A stretch of DNA of 64,000 bases from positions 1,302,001-1,366,000 of the forward strand of contig NZ_CP018867.1 of NCBI RefSeq assembly GCF_002849895.1. The letters are read 5' to 3'. How positions within the stretch are numbered: the stretch's first letter is position 1; the number at the start of each line of letters is the position of its first letter. The position numbers were made by a program, and so were the translations under genes. Below are positions 29,150 to 38,977 of this stretch, piece after piece. A model generated the notes under the pieces. It did not search any database and was not told where the DNA came from. It was given only the letters and a program-made list of their open reading frames with translations. The DNA comes from Companilactobacillus alimentarius DSM 20249 (GTDB lineage Bacteria; Bacillota; Bacilli; Lactobacillales; Lactobacillaceae).

Positions 29150-30087
29150 TCCGATTCTTTTAAATGCATTTTATGAAAAAAGTTAAAGACATAACCTTCT
29201 CTAACACCGAAATTCGAAAAACGAATCTCGGTAGAGGGGGTCTTTTTTATTATTTCAGAAATTATCAGTATGCCACCCAAAATAACTTCATACCTACCGT
29301 CACTTAATTCCTTAATATGACTGCGCTTTTCCATCGACGAATGAATCAATTGATTAAATAATCCATCGATTTGATCCACGGTAATAACTGAGTTATGAAG
29401 CGTCTTCTTTTTCTTGTTTTCACGATTCAAAATGCTTGTAACAGCCCTTAAAGTCCCACCTAAACCGACGAAGGTAGCATCTGCCCCCATCCAATTCAAA
29501 TGGTCGAGTCGGTCGTTAATAGCTCTTTTAGCTGCTTTTAATTGTTCACTTTTTATTGGATCACTAGCTAAATACAAATCCGAAATTGAAATGGCACCGA
29601 TTGGAATACTCAACCCGTGTTTTAAACGGCCCTTTTTGGCTAAACTAATCTCACTGCTACCACCACCGACATCGACGATTAAAGCATCTTTGATCCGCAT
29701 CGTGCTCCTCACAGCAACATAATCATAATAAGCTTCTTCTTGCTCATTGATAATCTCCAGTTGCAGACCAGTTTCTTTCAAAACTGCAAAGATCAACTGC
29801 TCTTGATTCTTAGCCATTCGCACAGCTGCTGTAGCGATTAAACTAGTTCGGTCTACGTGATACCTTTCAATTCGAGTTTGAAATTTCTTTAGAACAGCAA
29901 TAGTCTCTTCAATTTGTTCATTGGTCAATAAACGACTCTGCGCGATTGATTTTCCCAACCGTACAGGTTCCCGCCAACGATCTAAAGTTTTAAAACGATT
30001 CTTTTTTGAAGATCGATACACTGATGTTCTAATGGAGTTAGATCCAATTTCAATAACTGCTAACTTCAAATTTACATCACATCCCAT
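29146..30087 (-). CDS. Exopolyphosphatase / pppGpp phosphatase family (Ppx/GppA)
   Basis: 313 aa ASKHA-fold phosphatase. Phosphate loops: AVIEIGSNSIRTSVYR near the N-terminus and LIVDVGGGSSEISL. It has only the two-domain core, without the C-terminal HD domain of E. coli Ppx, so it is a short Ppx1-like form acting on polyphosphate or pppGpp. The start is uncertain: ATG 30087 lacks a clear binding site and a TTG at 30069 is possible. Confidence 0.85.
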   Translation of the reverse strand: MGCDVNLKLAVIEIGSNSIRTSVYRSSKKNRFKTLDRWREPVRLGKSIAQSRLLTNEQIEETIAVLKKFQTRIERYHVDRTSLIATAAVRMAKNQEQLIFAVLKETGLQLEIINEQEEAYYDYVAVRSTMRIKDALIVDVGGGSSEISLAKKGRLKHGLSIPIGAISISDLYLASDPIKSEQLKAAKRAINDRLDHLNWMGADATFVGLGGTLRAVTSILNRENKKKKTLHNSVITVDQIDGLFNQLIHSSMEKRSHIKELSDGRYEVILGGILIISEIIKKTPSTEIRFSNFGVREGYVFNFFHKMHLKESD

Positions 30088-30099
30088 TGTATCAATTAT

Positions 30100-30132
30100 A
30101 TAAAAAAATAGACCTACATAGTAGACCTATTT
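30100..30132 (-). terminator. Terminator of the fetAB operon
   Basis: Twelve-base arms (30106-30117 and 30121-30132, two G-U pairs) followed by a U run on the minus strand, just after fetB. Confidence 0.75.
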
Positions 30133-30140
30133 TCACAAAG

Positions 30141-30914
30141 CTAAGAAATTAATTCATTTCTTAATTGTTTTCGTTCATTAAAGAATTGTTTATACCCTAG
30201 ATAACAGGAAATAATCGAACCAATACTAGTTGATCCCAAAAGCATAAAAGTAATCATAATCTGATATTTAATTGCCTTTACAGGGTCAACTCCCGCAAAA
30301 ATCAATCCTGACATCATTCCCGGTAAACTGACTAGTCCTAACGTCTTAATCGAATCAATCGTCGGTTGCATGCCACTTTTGATACTATCTCGTAAAATAT
30401 CGAGTGACGCCAATTTAATATCAGCTCCCAAAGCTAATTTCTCCAAAACTTGTTGGTGTCGATCGGTAAATGTCTGCATCATATTCCGATAGCACAAGCC
30501 GATTGCCACCATGATATTGCTAGCAATCATTCCTGTAACGGGGACGATTTGTTCGGGAATGAATTTAATTGAACCGGTCCACACCAAAATTACTAAGGTA
30601 AAGGTAGTACCGACAGCAATGGCCAACAATGAAATCAAAAAAGCCTTAGGAATACCGTTTCCACGCTTACCTGCATTCCACGATGCATTGACCACAATAA
30701 TAATGAAACAAGCTAAGGTCAGCCAAATATCGTTAGTTTTGATGACGAACTTCAAAATATATCCAACGATTGCCAATTGGATAATAGCTCGTATAACGCC
30801 AATAAAAATAGCTTTATCAATGTGTAACTTTTCAATGTAACCAATTACCAATGCAACTAAAACTAAAACAAACCCTAAGGCCAAAGTAGAATTAGATACT
30901 GTTAAATTAGTCAT
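30141..30914 (-). CDS. fetB: FetB-type ABC transporter permease (YbbM/UPF0014)
   Basis: 257 aa, about seven hydrophobic segments. The cytoplasmic stretch GLVSLPGMMSGLIFAGVDP is characteristic of the FetB/YbbM family, which with FetA exports iron and aids oxidative-stress resistance in E. coli. Overlaps fetA by four bases (ATGA). Metal specificity here is inferred from the family. Confidence 0.85.
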   Translation of the reverse strand: MTNLTVSNSTLALGFVLVLVALVIGYIEKLHIDKAIFIGVIRAIIQLAIVGYILKFVIKTNDIWLTLACFIIIVVNASWNAGKRGNGIPKAFLISLLAIAVGTTFTLVILVWTGSIKFIPEQIVPVTGMIASNIMVAIGLCYRNMMQTFTDRHQQVLEKLALGADIKLASLDILRDSIKSGMQPTIDSIKTLGLVSLPGMMSGLIFAGVDPVKAIKYQIMITFMLLGSTSIGSIISCYLGYKQFFNERKQLRNELIS

Positions 30915-31552
30915 GAAATTACCTCCCCGTTTTTTATCGTAATTTTATCATGGGATGCCGAAATCTCTGATTCATCATGTGTGACCCGTAGAATCGTTAA
31001 ACCTTGCTGATTAAACTCTTGTAACATTTTATGAACGATCCGTTTGTTTTCCACATCTAATCCAGCTGTTACTTCATCAGTTATCAACACCTCTGGTGGA
31101 AAAAGTAAATTCCTGATCAAAGCAATTCTTTGTTTTTCCCCACCAGAGACATCGTTGACGCTCTTATCAATGTAACTAGCATCTAAATTGACCATTTTTA
31201 AATAATCAATGACCTTTTCCTCATCAAAATTACTATTTCGCACTTCAAAAGGAAATTCCAAATTATCACGAATACTTTTCCCAAATAAGGTTGGCTGTTG
31301 AAAAGCATAAGAGACTCGTTGACGGTAATTAGTCGGTTCATAAGTCTCAATTTTTTTGCCGTCAAATCTTACCTCGCCACTAGTAGCTGTAATCATTGAC
31401 GCCAATATTCTCATAAGGGTACTCTTGCCACTACCTGAGGGACCGACAAAAGTTACATATTTACCTTTTTCAATTTCTAAATTAATATCTTTTAAAATCT
31501 TCTTATCACCGACCTGATAAGACAGATTTTTCACTTCAAAAATCTTTTCCAC
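30911..31552 (-). CDS. fetA: FetA-type ABC transporter ATP-binding protein
   Basis: 213 aa single ABC domain: Walker A GPSGSGKST, signature VSGGEKQR and Walker B VLITDEVTAGLD. Partner of fetB by overlap. GTG start at 31552. No recognisable metal-responsive operator was found in the 170 bases upstream. Confidence 0.86.
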   Translation of the reverse strand: MEKIFEVKNLSYQVGDKKILKDINLEIEKGKYVTFVGPSGSGKSTLMRILASMITATSGEVRFDGKKIETYEPTNYRQRVSYAFQQPTLFGKSIRDNLEFPFEVRNSNFDEEKVIDYLKMVNLDASYIDKSVNDVSGGEKQRIALIRNLLFPPEVLITDEVTAGLDVENKRIVHKMLQEFNQQGLTILRVTHDESEISASHDKITIKNGEVIS

Positions 31553-31646
31553 AATCTCTCACCTCTTAACTATTTTTCTCCACTAAAATAATTATCAATG
31601 CCAATGCATCTTACACCTAATAATTTGCTTGCAAAATTCAATTCAC

Positions 31647-31708
31647 AAAAAAAGACTATTCTCTATAGAATATACTAGATACTACAATTCTAAGGAATAG
31701 TCATTTTT
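31647..31708 (-). terminator. Terminator of the marR-MFS-DUF4811 operon
   Basis: Arms GACTATTC (31654-31661) and GAATAGTC (31695-31702) enclose a second TAGAAT/ATTCTA stem; an A run before and a T run after allow function in either direction. Confidence 0.75.
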
Positions 31709-31720
31709 ATTAAATCTATT

Positions 31721-32446
31721 TTATTTCTTTACTTCTTGAATCAACTTAGCTTGCGCTTCAGCTTGAAATTCTTTTTGAGCTTGTTTAGCAATCTTTTTTT
31801 GTTCAGCTGAACTCATTGAAGAATTGGCTTGCATAGCCTTTGTTACTGCGGCTTGAACGTAAGCTGCCCCTTCTTTTTTCATCTGAGCTTTAAAAGTTTT
31901 GCTGCTCATTTTCTTTTGAAGTTGTTTAGCTTGAGTAGTTGTTAGAACTAACCAATCGCTACCAACCTTAAAAGTATTTGTTTGTTTAACAAATTCTTTA
32001 TTATTGTCGGAAATACCAAACAAGAATGAGTAGAAACCATTCTTATATTCCCAACGAGTTGTCTTTTGCTCTAAGGTTGCAGCTGAGTAGTTACCAGTCT
32101 TGACAACGTTTTTAACATGAACATTTGCCTTAGTTGTCTTAGGCTTTTTAGCATTTGCTGTTTCTGGTGTCCGATAAACATAAACGTTCTCTTTACCGCT
32201 AGTACCTAATTTCTTCTCTAACAACAAATTAGAACCTTTTTGAGCTGATTGAATTTGATAAGTAGTCTTATTAGTTACTTGCTCCATTCCAAAATGATTG
32301 TATTCATTTGAAATCAACAAAACCAAACTGATGATGAACAAAGCGATAAACGTAAAAGATAGTGAATAACCAACTTTTTTATTCTTTAAAAAGACAGCGA
32401 AGAAATAAGCTAATCCTGCAAAAATTAAAATGGAAATTAAAATCAT
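31721..32446 (-). CDS. DUF4811 membrane-anchored protein
   Basis: 241 aa; two N-terminal membrane helices (residues ~1-20 and 26-46), then an extracellular-type region ending in a Lys/Gln/Ala-rich helix (AEQKKIAKQAQKEFQAEAQ). DUF4811 proteins follow DHA2-family pumps in lactobacilli; they may assist the transporter, but no function is shown. Its ATG overlaps the MFS stop (ATGA). Confidence 0.75.
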   Translation of the reverse strand: MILISILIFAGLAYFFAVFLKNKKVGYSLSFTFIALFIISLVLLISNEYNHFGMEQVTNKTTYQIQSAQKGSNLLLEKKLGTSGKENVYVYRTPETANAKKPKTTKANVHVKNVVKTGNYSAATLEQKTTRWEYKNGFYSFLFGISDNNKEFVKQTNTFKVGSDWLVLTTTQAKQLQKKMSSKTFKAQMKKEGAAYVQAAVTKAMQANSSMSSAEQKKIAKQAQKEFQAEAQAKLIQEVKK

Positions 32447-33948
32447 TATTCTTCACCTGCCAATTTAGTTTTCTTCAATTGATCAGTATCAATTGCTTGA
32501 GACTTGGAACTATTATTGACCAAGAATGTGATGAAGAAACCAATCAAACAGAAAACAATTGCTACAGCAAAGGCAGCGTGATAACCGCTCAAAGTAGAAT
32601 CATAGAACTTCTCTTGATAAGCCAATGGCGAAGCCTTTAGAAGTGATTGTCCTGGTTTCAAATTGTTTGTTACGTTAGTCAAGACACTGATCAAAATAGC
32701 AGTACCCATAGAACTAAATACTTGTCTAACAGTATTATTAACGGCTGTACCATGACTCATTAAGTTGAATGGCAAAGCATTCATACCATCAGTTGTAACA
32801 GGCATTAAGACCATAGAAATACCAAACATACGGATCATGTAAAGGATAACGATATCAAGAATTGGCGTGCTCTTTGTCAAGAACAAGAATGGAATTGTAC
32901 CAGCAGTTAACAAGAACATTCCCATACGTGCCAAATCTTTTGGTCCATACTTATCAAAAGCATTACCAGTAATTGGACTCATGACACCAATCATCAAAGC
33001 TCCTGGTAGTAATGTTAAACCAGAATGGAAAGCGGACATTCCTTTAACGATTTGAAGATAAAGTGGCAATACCATTTCAACACCGACCATAGCCATATTA
33101 GTAACTGATGACAAAGCGGCGGCAGTAGCGAACTTCTTTTCTTTGAAGACACGCAATTCCAAGAATGGTTTCTCCATATGCAATTGACGGAAACCAAATA
33201 AGAGAATAAAGATAATTCCCACAACAATTGTTCCGATAACAGTCATTGAACCCCAACCGTCATCACCAACTGATGAGAAGCCATACAAAATAGCCCCAAA
33301 TCCAAGTGTTGATTCAATCAATGAAAGAACATCAAGTTTTGTACGATGAGTTTGAATAACTGGACGCATGAAGAAAAAGGCTAAGATCAAAACGATCACA
33401 ACGATAGGAATGATCATACCGAAAAGTTGTCTCCATGATGAGTTGTCAATGATGAAACCTGAAAGTGCAGGTCCGATGGCTGGAGCAAGTCCAATAACCA
33501 ATCCACCTAATCCCATGGCAGCACCACGTTTATTAGCTGGGAAAATTGATAGCATAACGACTTGCATCAATGGCATAGTAATACCAACACCAACCGCTTG
33601 AATCAAACGCCCTGCTAAAATAGTTCCAAAGTTTGGAGCTGTAAAACACATAATTGTACCGACTAAGAAAGTCGACATTGCGATAATATACAAAATTTTT
33701 GTACTGAAATTGTTACTTAACCAAGCAGTAACAGGAATCATAATACCGTTAACCATTAAGAAACCAGTTGTCAACCACTGAACATCAGAAGTTGTAACGC
33801 TGAATTCTTTCATTAAGGTTGGAAAGGCGGTAGTCAAAATTGTACCGTTTAAGACAGTACAGAATGTACCAACAAGAAGTACTAAAACCAAAAGATTACG
33901 GTTAAAGGGCTTCCCGTGAGCATCCACGATTGCTTCATTATTCGCCAT
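32446..33948 (-). CDS. DHA2-family MFS drug exporter (14 TM, LmrB/EmrB-like)
   Basis: 500 aa with fourteen predicted helices. The antiporter motif C is seen in GLVIGLAPAIGPALSGFIID; the N-terminus carries GTILTTAFPTLMKEF. Family members expel lincomycin, puromycin or organic toxins by proton exchange. The gene is between a MarR regulator (26-base gap) and DUF4811, forming a self-regulated efflux operon. Confidence 0.9.
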   Translation of the reverse strand: MANNEAIVDAHGKPFNRNLLVLVLLVGTFCTVLNGTILTTAFPTLMKEFSVTTSDVQWLTTGFLMVNGIMIPVTAWLSNNFSTKILYIIAMSTFLVGTIMCFTAPNFGTILAGRLIQAVGVGITMPLMQVVMLSIFPANKRGAAMGLGGLVIGLAPAIGPALSGFIIDNSSWRQLFGMIIPIVVIVLILAFFFMRPVIQTHRTKLDVLSLIESTLGFGAILYGFSSVGDDGWGSMTVIGTIVVGIIFILLFGFRQLHMEKPFLELRVFKEKKFATAAALSSVTNMAMVGVEMVLPLYLQIVKGMSAFHSGLTLLPGALMIGVMSPITGNAFDKYGPKDLARMGMFLLTAGTIPFLFLTKSTPILDIVILYMIRMFGISMVLMPVTTDGMNALPFNLMSHGTAVNNTVRQVFSSMGTAILISVLTNVTNNLKPGQSLLKASPLAYQEKFYDSTLSGYHAAFAVAIVFCLIGFFITFLVNNSSKSQAIDTDQLKKTKLAGEE

Positions 33949-33973
33949 AATAACAAAAATCCTCTTCTCTATT

Positions 33974-34411
33974 TTATTTAGAATCTATCTCAATATTGTC
34001 TAAATTATCATAGACCTTAATCAAGATACCTTCTAATTCTGTTTGTTCCTCAGAAGTTATGCCTTTAAAAATTTCACCATTACTCTTTTGAAAAGCTTTG
34101 CGAACTTCCCCGTAAAGCTTCAAGCCTGCGTCAGTAATGGTAACAATTTTCTTACGACGATTATTCGGATCAGCATGCCGGGATACAAATCCGCGATCCT
34201 CAAGTTTTTTTAATGAACGAGCAATACTTGCTCCATCGAATAAGGTGATCTCACCGATTTTATCTTGACTAATTTCTTGATGTTTATAAACAATGGCTAA
34301 AAGGATACTTTCAAAAGCATTCAAATCCTCTTTTTTTAAATAACTTGCAGCTATTCGCTTTTTAACCATGGTGTATCGCATCACGAAACCAATCAAATTA
34401 TAATCGTCCAT
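33974..34411 (-). CDS. MarR-family transcriptional regulator
   Basis: 145 aa winged helix-turn-helix: SQDKIGEITLFDGASIARSLKKLEDRGFVSR and the wing DPNNRRKKIVTITDAG. First gene of the efflux operon, so probably a repressor of it relieved by pump substrates. It lies downstream of trpS (34540) on the same strand but behind a terminator. Confidence 0.9.
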   Translation of the reverse strand: MDDYNLIGFVMRYTMVKKRIAASYLKKEDLNAFESILLAIVYKHQEISQDKIGEITLFDGASIARSLKKLEDRGFVSRHADPNNRRKKIVTITDAGLKLYGEVRKAFQKSNGEIFKGITSEEQTELEGILIKVYDNLDNIEIDSK

Positions 34412-34455
34412 TAACCCACCTCATTTTTTTCAAAAAAAACTTTAATTTTTTAGAA

Positions 34456-34508
34456 CAAAAAACATGCTACACCCGACTCTTGATAAAATAAAGAGTTAAG
34501 CATAGCAT
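34456..34508 (-). terminator. Terminator of trpS
   Basis: ATGCTA (34464-34469) pairs with TAGCAT (34503-34508) with an inner ACTCTT/AAGAGT stem; a U run follows on the minus strand. Confidence 0.75.
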
Positions 34509-34539
34509 TTTTCTGTAAAAACGTTTTTATTTTCAGAAA

Positions 34540-35556
34540 TTAATCAAAATAGTTAACGCCAATAGCCTTTCTAACCTTAGATAAAGTTTGGTTGGCAACA
34601 ACATTAGCATTGTCACTACCCTTTTTCAAAATATCATAAACGCCAGGGATATCTTTTTCATACTCAGCACGACGATTACGAATAGGTTCAAGAATTTCTT
34701 GTAAAACATCATTCAAATAACGTTTTACTTTGACGTCACCCAAACCACCGGCTTGATATTGCTCTTTCAATTCAGCGACCTTGTCCTTATCTGTAGCAAA
34801 GGCATCAAGATATGTGAAAACCGTATTGCCCTCTATTTTACCAGGATCTTGTACGTGAACGTGATCGGGGTCAGTATACATGGACATTACTTTCTTAGTG
34901 ACTTCATCAGCTGAATCTGATAGGTAAATACAATTGCCCAAAGACTTGCTCATCTTGGCGTTACCATCAATTCCGGGCAATCTACCTTGTCCCTTAGGTG
35001 GGAAATAACCCTCTGGTTCTACCAAAGTGTCAACATCGTATGTATTATTAAAGGTACGAACGATTTCACGAGCTTGTTCCATCATAGGTTCTTGATCATC
35101 GCCAACTGGTACTGTATCGGCCTTAAAAGCTGTAATATCAGCAGTTTGACTAACTGGGTATGTTAAGAAGCCAGCTGGAATGCTTTGACCAAAACTCTTT
35201 TGCTTGATTTCAGTCTTAACAGTAGGATTTCTTTCCAAACGAGATACAGTTACAAGGTCAAGGTAGTACATTGTCAATTCATTCAAAGCAGGAATCTGTG
35301 ATTGAACTAAAATATTAGTTTTAGAAGGATCGATACCTACAGAAAGGTAATCAAGGGCCACTTGAATCAAACTGTCACGCACTTTTTTAGGATCGCGAGC
35401 ATTATCTGTCAAAGCCTGCATATCAGCGATCATGATAAACATTTTGTACCTACCCTCATTTTGTAACTTCACACGATTCTTCAATGAACCTAAATAATGA
35501 CCAATGTGTAACTTACCTGTAGGACGGTCACCTGTTAAAATTGTATTTGTTTTCAT
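34540..35556 (-). CDS. trpS: Tryptophanyl-tRNA synthetase
   Basis: 338 aa class I synthetase: TGDRPTGKLHIGHYLGSL (HIGH) and KMSKSLGN (KMSKS). Preceded by a T-box leader whose specifier is TGG, which agrees with the product. Monocistronic; helD is divergent. Confidence 0.96.
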   Translation of the reverse strand: MKTNTILTGDRPTGKLHIGHYLGSLKNRVKLQNEGRYKMFIMIADMQALTDNARDPKKVRDSLIQVALDYLSVGIDPSKTNILVQSQIPALNELTMYYLDLVTVSRLERNPTVKTEIKQKSFGQSIPAGFLTYPVSQTADITAFKADTVPVGDDQEPMMEQAREIVRTFNNTYDVDTLVEPEGYFPPKGQGRLPGIDGNAKMSKSLGNCIYLSDSADEVTKKVMSMYTDPDHVHVQDPGKIEGNTVFTYLDAFATDKDKVAELKEQYQAGGLGDVKVKRYLNDVLQEILEPIRNRRAEYEKDIPGVYDILKKGSDNANVVANQTLSKVRKAIGVNYFD

Positions 35557-35599
35557 AGCTTTTCCTCCTGAATTTTATCAAAGCAAGTATTTGAAGTAT

Positions 35600-35807
35600 A
35601 AAAAAAGCGCCTATTGTATTACAATAGGACGCTTGCACGTGGTACCACCTGTTTTGTAGAATTTATCTACCACTCTCGGCTTTAAAGTTGCCACCTTTAC
35701 CCATTTCCTAAAACAAGGTCGATAACTTTCTCAGCCATGAAGTTATTCTCTGAACCAACTTACTTGAATTAGTACTCAAAAATGCTTATGCTTTAATATA
35801 CTCTAAT
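35600..35807 (-). ncRNA. T-box riboswitch (tRNA-Trp) of trpS
   Basis: The conserved antiterminator AGGTGGTACCACG is at 35650-35638 and the terminator hairpin with a U run at 35634-35600. In stem I an AGTA, a CAGAGA bulge and, on the 3' strand, GAAA-TGG-G (TGG at 35703-35701) reproduce the loop-E/specifier arrangement of known T-boxes; TGG is the Trp codon. The leader is compact, about 200 bases from the predicted start. Confidence 0.92.
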
Positions 35808-35814
35808 TGCTATT

Positions 35815-35843
35815 AGCATAGTTAAAAAACAACAAATTGTCAA
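35815..35843 (-). promoter_or_regulatory. trpS promoter
   Basis: TTGACA (35843-35838), 17-base spacer, TATGCT (35820-35815). It overlaps the region just before helD, whose start is 17 bases away on the other strand. Confidence 0.75.
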
Positions 35844-35859
35844 CGCGAGGTATTTTTTT

Positions 35860-38133
35860 ATGACGATTAATCAATCAAAAGCAGCAGAACAAAAACGAGT
35901 TAATGAAGTCGCTGAAAAAATTAACGACAAAATTGAACGTGTCGATCAAAATATCGACCAGGCCCATAAAGAAACCAGTCGTATTGAACGTAACTATGGC
36001 GAAAACACCAAAGTCAATACCACTGAAGTCGATGACCAAATGGAAACTAACGCTTCTGTTCAACAACAGAAACAATTAGTTGCCTTAGCCGTCGAGAATG
36101 AAAACATTTTAAATTCAAATAGATTAAAACTAGAAAATTTAAAAGGATCACCTTATTTTGGAAGAATCGACATTGTCGAAGACGGTGAAGAAGACACCCT
36201 TTATATTGGAACCTCAACGCTTCAAGATGATGATGGTGAATTCTTAATTTATGATTGGCGAGCTCCAATTTCTGGTATTTATTACAATGGGATGCTTGGA
36301 AAAGTTACTTATCCTACTCCCAATGGCAAAGCCGAAGTTGATCTCAAGAAAAAACGCCAATTTCAAATTGTTCACAACAAGATCAGAAATATGTTCGATA
36401 CTAACGAAACCGTTGGTGACGAAATCCTCCAATCTGTTCTAGGCGAATATAGCGATGAGTATATGAAAAATATTGTCGCTACGATTCAGCATGAACAAAA
36501 TACTATCATTCGTGACACCAGATCAGACGTTCTCTTAGTTCAAGGGGTTGCGGGTTCTGGTAAGACATCCGCTATTTTGCAACGAGTAGCCTACTTGCTC
36601 TATCACAGTCGTTCAACTATGAATGCTGATAATATCGTCTTATTTTCACCTAATAAATTATTTAGCAATTATATTTCCGAAGTTTTGCCTAGTTTAGGTG
36701 AACGCAACATGCGTCAAGTCACTCTCAATGAATTCATTTCCTTAAGATTAACCGGCATTCAAGTCGAGACCCTCTTTGAGCGTTACGAAAAAGACGAACG
36801 CAATCTGCCTGAAACAACCGTTAAGATGCGTCTATATAAGGAAAGCGGCGCTTTCTTGGATAAATTAGAACAACTGGAAAATGACAATCCCAATCACACC
36901 CCATATTTTGAGGACGTTATCTTCGAAGGTAAACCATTCTTCACGCGTGATGAGATTATGGCAATTTACCAACATATCAATTCTGCCTATCGTATTCCTG
37001 ATCGCTTCTTGAGAACTAAGAATGCCCTTATCAAGCGTCTCCAAAAGCGTATTCACGACGATCGTAACGAAGACTGGGTCCAAGACGAGATTGATAACCT
37101 TTCTGACGAGGATTTCCAACAAATAATTACTGATCACAATATTGAGGAATTGACTAATCAAAGGGAAATCATTGCTGAGGAATTCTTACGTGACCGCTAT
37201 GCTCCAATCTATAACGCCTTGATTAATAATTATTTCTTTAATCCATACAAGGAATATTTATATTTGCTCAACGAAATGCCACAAGATCTAGTTTCTGACA
37301 GTGTTTGGCAAACAATGATTGAAGCTATCGACCACCAAGTCGAAGCCCACAAGCTTAATCTAAGTGACTCAATTGCGGTACTTTATTTACGCGATTTTCT
37401 TACGGAAAGTGGTGTCAACCACTCTATCCAACACATTTTCATTGATGAGGTTCAAGACTACACTATGGCTCAATTGAAATACATCTCCCATGCCTTTCCT
37501 AATGCTAAGATGACTCTTTTAGGAGATCGTGCCCAAGACGTTCTTACTAGTTCATATCGTAAAAACGACTTAGTAACTGAGGTCAACGAATTGTTCAAAA
37601 ACAAGCGCATTACAACTATCACTTTGAATCAGAGCTATCGTTCAACTGCTGAAATCACTAACTTTGCCAAGAAACTATTACCTAATGGCGATGAGGTCAA
37701 GGCTTTTTCTCGTCAAGGCGAAGATCCAGTTATCAAGGTATTTGACGACCAAAACTACTATCAAGGCCTAAAAGATACTGCTAAGGAACTGAACAAGAAG
37801 TATGAAACAGTCGCTATCCTAGCTCGTAACCGTGCTCAGGCAGATCAGATCTACGCCCATTTCAGTGACGAATCCATTGTGACTTTAGTTGACGCTGATT
37901 TTCGTTCCATCCCTAAGGGAATCCTGATTTTACCGATTTATTTAGCCAAGGGATTGGAATTCGACGCTGTTATCGGTCATGATATTTCCGCCAAAAATTA
38001 TCCAGATGATCGTAGCATTGATGTTTTGTACACAATCTGTACTCGAGCAATGCACAGCTTGACTCTTTGTGTTGATAATAAAGTGTCGCCACTCTTGCAG
38101 GAGGAACCACAAGAATTAATTTCAGAATACTAG
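35860..38133 (+). CDS. helD: HelD-type RNA polymerase recycling ATPase (UvrD-like superfamily 1)
   Basis: 757 aa. An N-terminal coiled-coil arm (residues ~5-95) is followed by DWRAPIS and Walker A GVAGSGKTSAILQR (229-242), IFIDEVQDYT (Walker B), LNQSYRSTAEI and a C-terminal AKGLEFDAVIG motif. HelD binds RNA polymerase, pries it from DNA and recycles it. Fits the Gram-positive HelD length. Single gene between the divergent trpS leader and a strong terminator. Confidence 0.9.
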   Translation: MTINQSKAAEQKRVNEVAEKINDKIERVDQNIDQAHKETSRIERNYGENTKVNTTEVDDQMETNASVQQQKQLVALAVENENILNSNRLKLENLKGSPYFGRIDIVEDGEEDTLYIGTSTLQDDDGEFLIYDWRAPISGIYYNGMLGKVTYPTPNGKAEVDLKKKRQFQIVHNKIRNMFDTNETVGDEILQSVLGEYSDEYMKNIVATIQHEQNTIIRDTRSDVLLVQGVAGSGKTSAILQRVAYLLYHSRSTMNADNIVLFSPNKLFSNYISEVLPSLGERNMRQVTLNEFISLRLTGIQVETLFERYEKDERNLPETTVKMRLYKESGAFLDKLEQLENDNPNHTPYFEDVIFEGKPFFTRDEIMAIYQHINSAYRIPDRFLRTKNALIKRLQKRIHDDRNEDWVQDEIDNLSDEDFQQIITDHNIEELTNQREIIAEEFLRDRYAPIYNALINNYFFNPYKEYLYLLNEMPQDLVSDSVWQTMIEAIDHQVEAHKLNLSDSIAVLYLRDFLTESGVNHSIQHIFIDEVQDYTMAQLKYISHAFPNAKMTLLGDRAQDVLTSSYRKNDLVTEVNELFKNKRITTITLNQSYRSTAEITNFAKKLLPNGDEVKAFSRQGEDPVIKVFDDQNYYQGLKDTAKELNKKYETVAILARNRAQADQIYAHFSDESIVTLVDADFRSIPKGILILPIYLAKGLEFDAVIGHDISAKNYPDDRSIDVLYTICTRAMHSLTLCVDNKVSPLLQEEPQELISEY

Positions 38134-38147
38134 ATTTCACATAAAAC

Positions 38148-38190
38148 AATAGGGTCAGGTAATTGTATTTAATTACCTGACCCTATTTGT
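38148..38190. terminator. Bidirectional terminator between helD and the membrane protein gene
   Basis: Perfect 17-bp arms (38148-38164 and 38171-38187) with a six-base loop; flanking A and T runs. Confidence 0.88.
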
Positions 38191-38198
38191 CTTAATAT

Positions 38199-38864
38199 TT
38201 AAATTATAATTGTACCGATAGCAGCACTGATCATTGCTACAAAAATGGCCATTTTTTCATCTTTGGTGTACAAATATGTCAGTGCATAACACCAACCCAA
38301 AGCCATCATCATTAAGAATTGTAAAAATGATCCCGGCAAACTGATTAAACCAGCAATAATTCCACTAAAAATAATTCCCATGACGGCGCTATAAGCTGAA
38401 CTTTCTCTGAAGAAATAATTGAAGAAAAATCCAGTTTGAACCAACTGTTGTTGCACGGCTATGACAAAGACATTTGCCACCATGTTGAAAACAAACACTT
38501 TCTGGTCAGAACTAACGACGTCGTCATTTTGAAAACTAGGTAATTTACCAGTCACTTGCAAATAACTGACCATAATTCTTAATAGACAAGCCATAATAAT
38601 CATCAAACTAATAAAGCCAATATTTGATACTAATGAATAGGCAAAACCATCAGCCGTATCTGAAAATGATTTCTCTTCACGAACATACTTTCTAATCATT
38701 AGAAACAAAGTTACAAGTCCAATGATAAAAAAGATGATAACAATCGGGACACTCAAACCCTTTTGTGAGGCAGCATGATTTTTCAGTATTAACGTAACGA
38801 TAGAAAATACGATCCATATTAAGTATCTAACAAAATCGGTTCCAGGGGATTCTCCTACGCGCAT
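38199..38864 (-). CDS. Integral membrane protein, possibly CPBP-like, function unknown
   Basis: About 221 aa with six or seven hydrophobic helices. The pattern of a late QQQLVQTGFFFNYFFRESS loop followed by three helices recalls CPBP intramembrane proteases (Abi family), but the EExxxR and HxxxN catalytic motifs are not present, so protease activity is unlikely. GGAAG precedes ATG 38864; a TTG at 38879 overlaps that site. Confidence 0.55.
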   Translation of the reverse strand: MRVGESPGTDFVRYLIWIVFSIVTLILKNHAASQKGLSVPIVIIFFIIGLVTLFLMIRKYVREEKSFSDTADGFAYSLVSNIGFISLMIIMACLLRIMVSYLQVTGKLPSFQNDDVVSSDQKVFVFNMVANVFVIAVQQQLVQTGFFFNYFFRESSAYSAVMGIIFSGIIAGLISLPGSFLQFLMMMALGWCYALTYLYTKDEKMAIFVAMISAAIGTIII

Positions 38865-38977
38865 AATAAATTCTTCCAATCAATAATTTTACTTTGTCAT
38901 TATATCATACGCTAATACTTCATTTTAGGGGCGTTTTACATTATTATTGAGAGAGTTATTCATGGGGGATTTATTTT

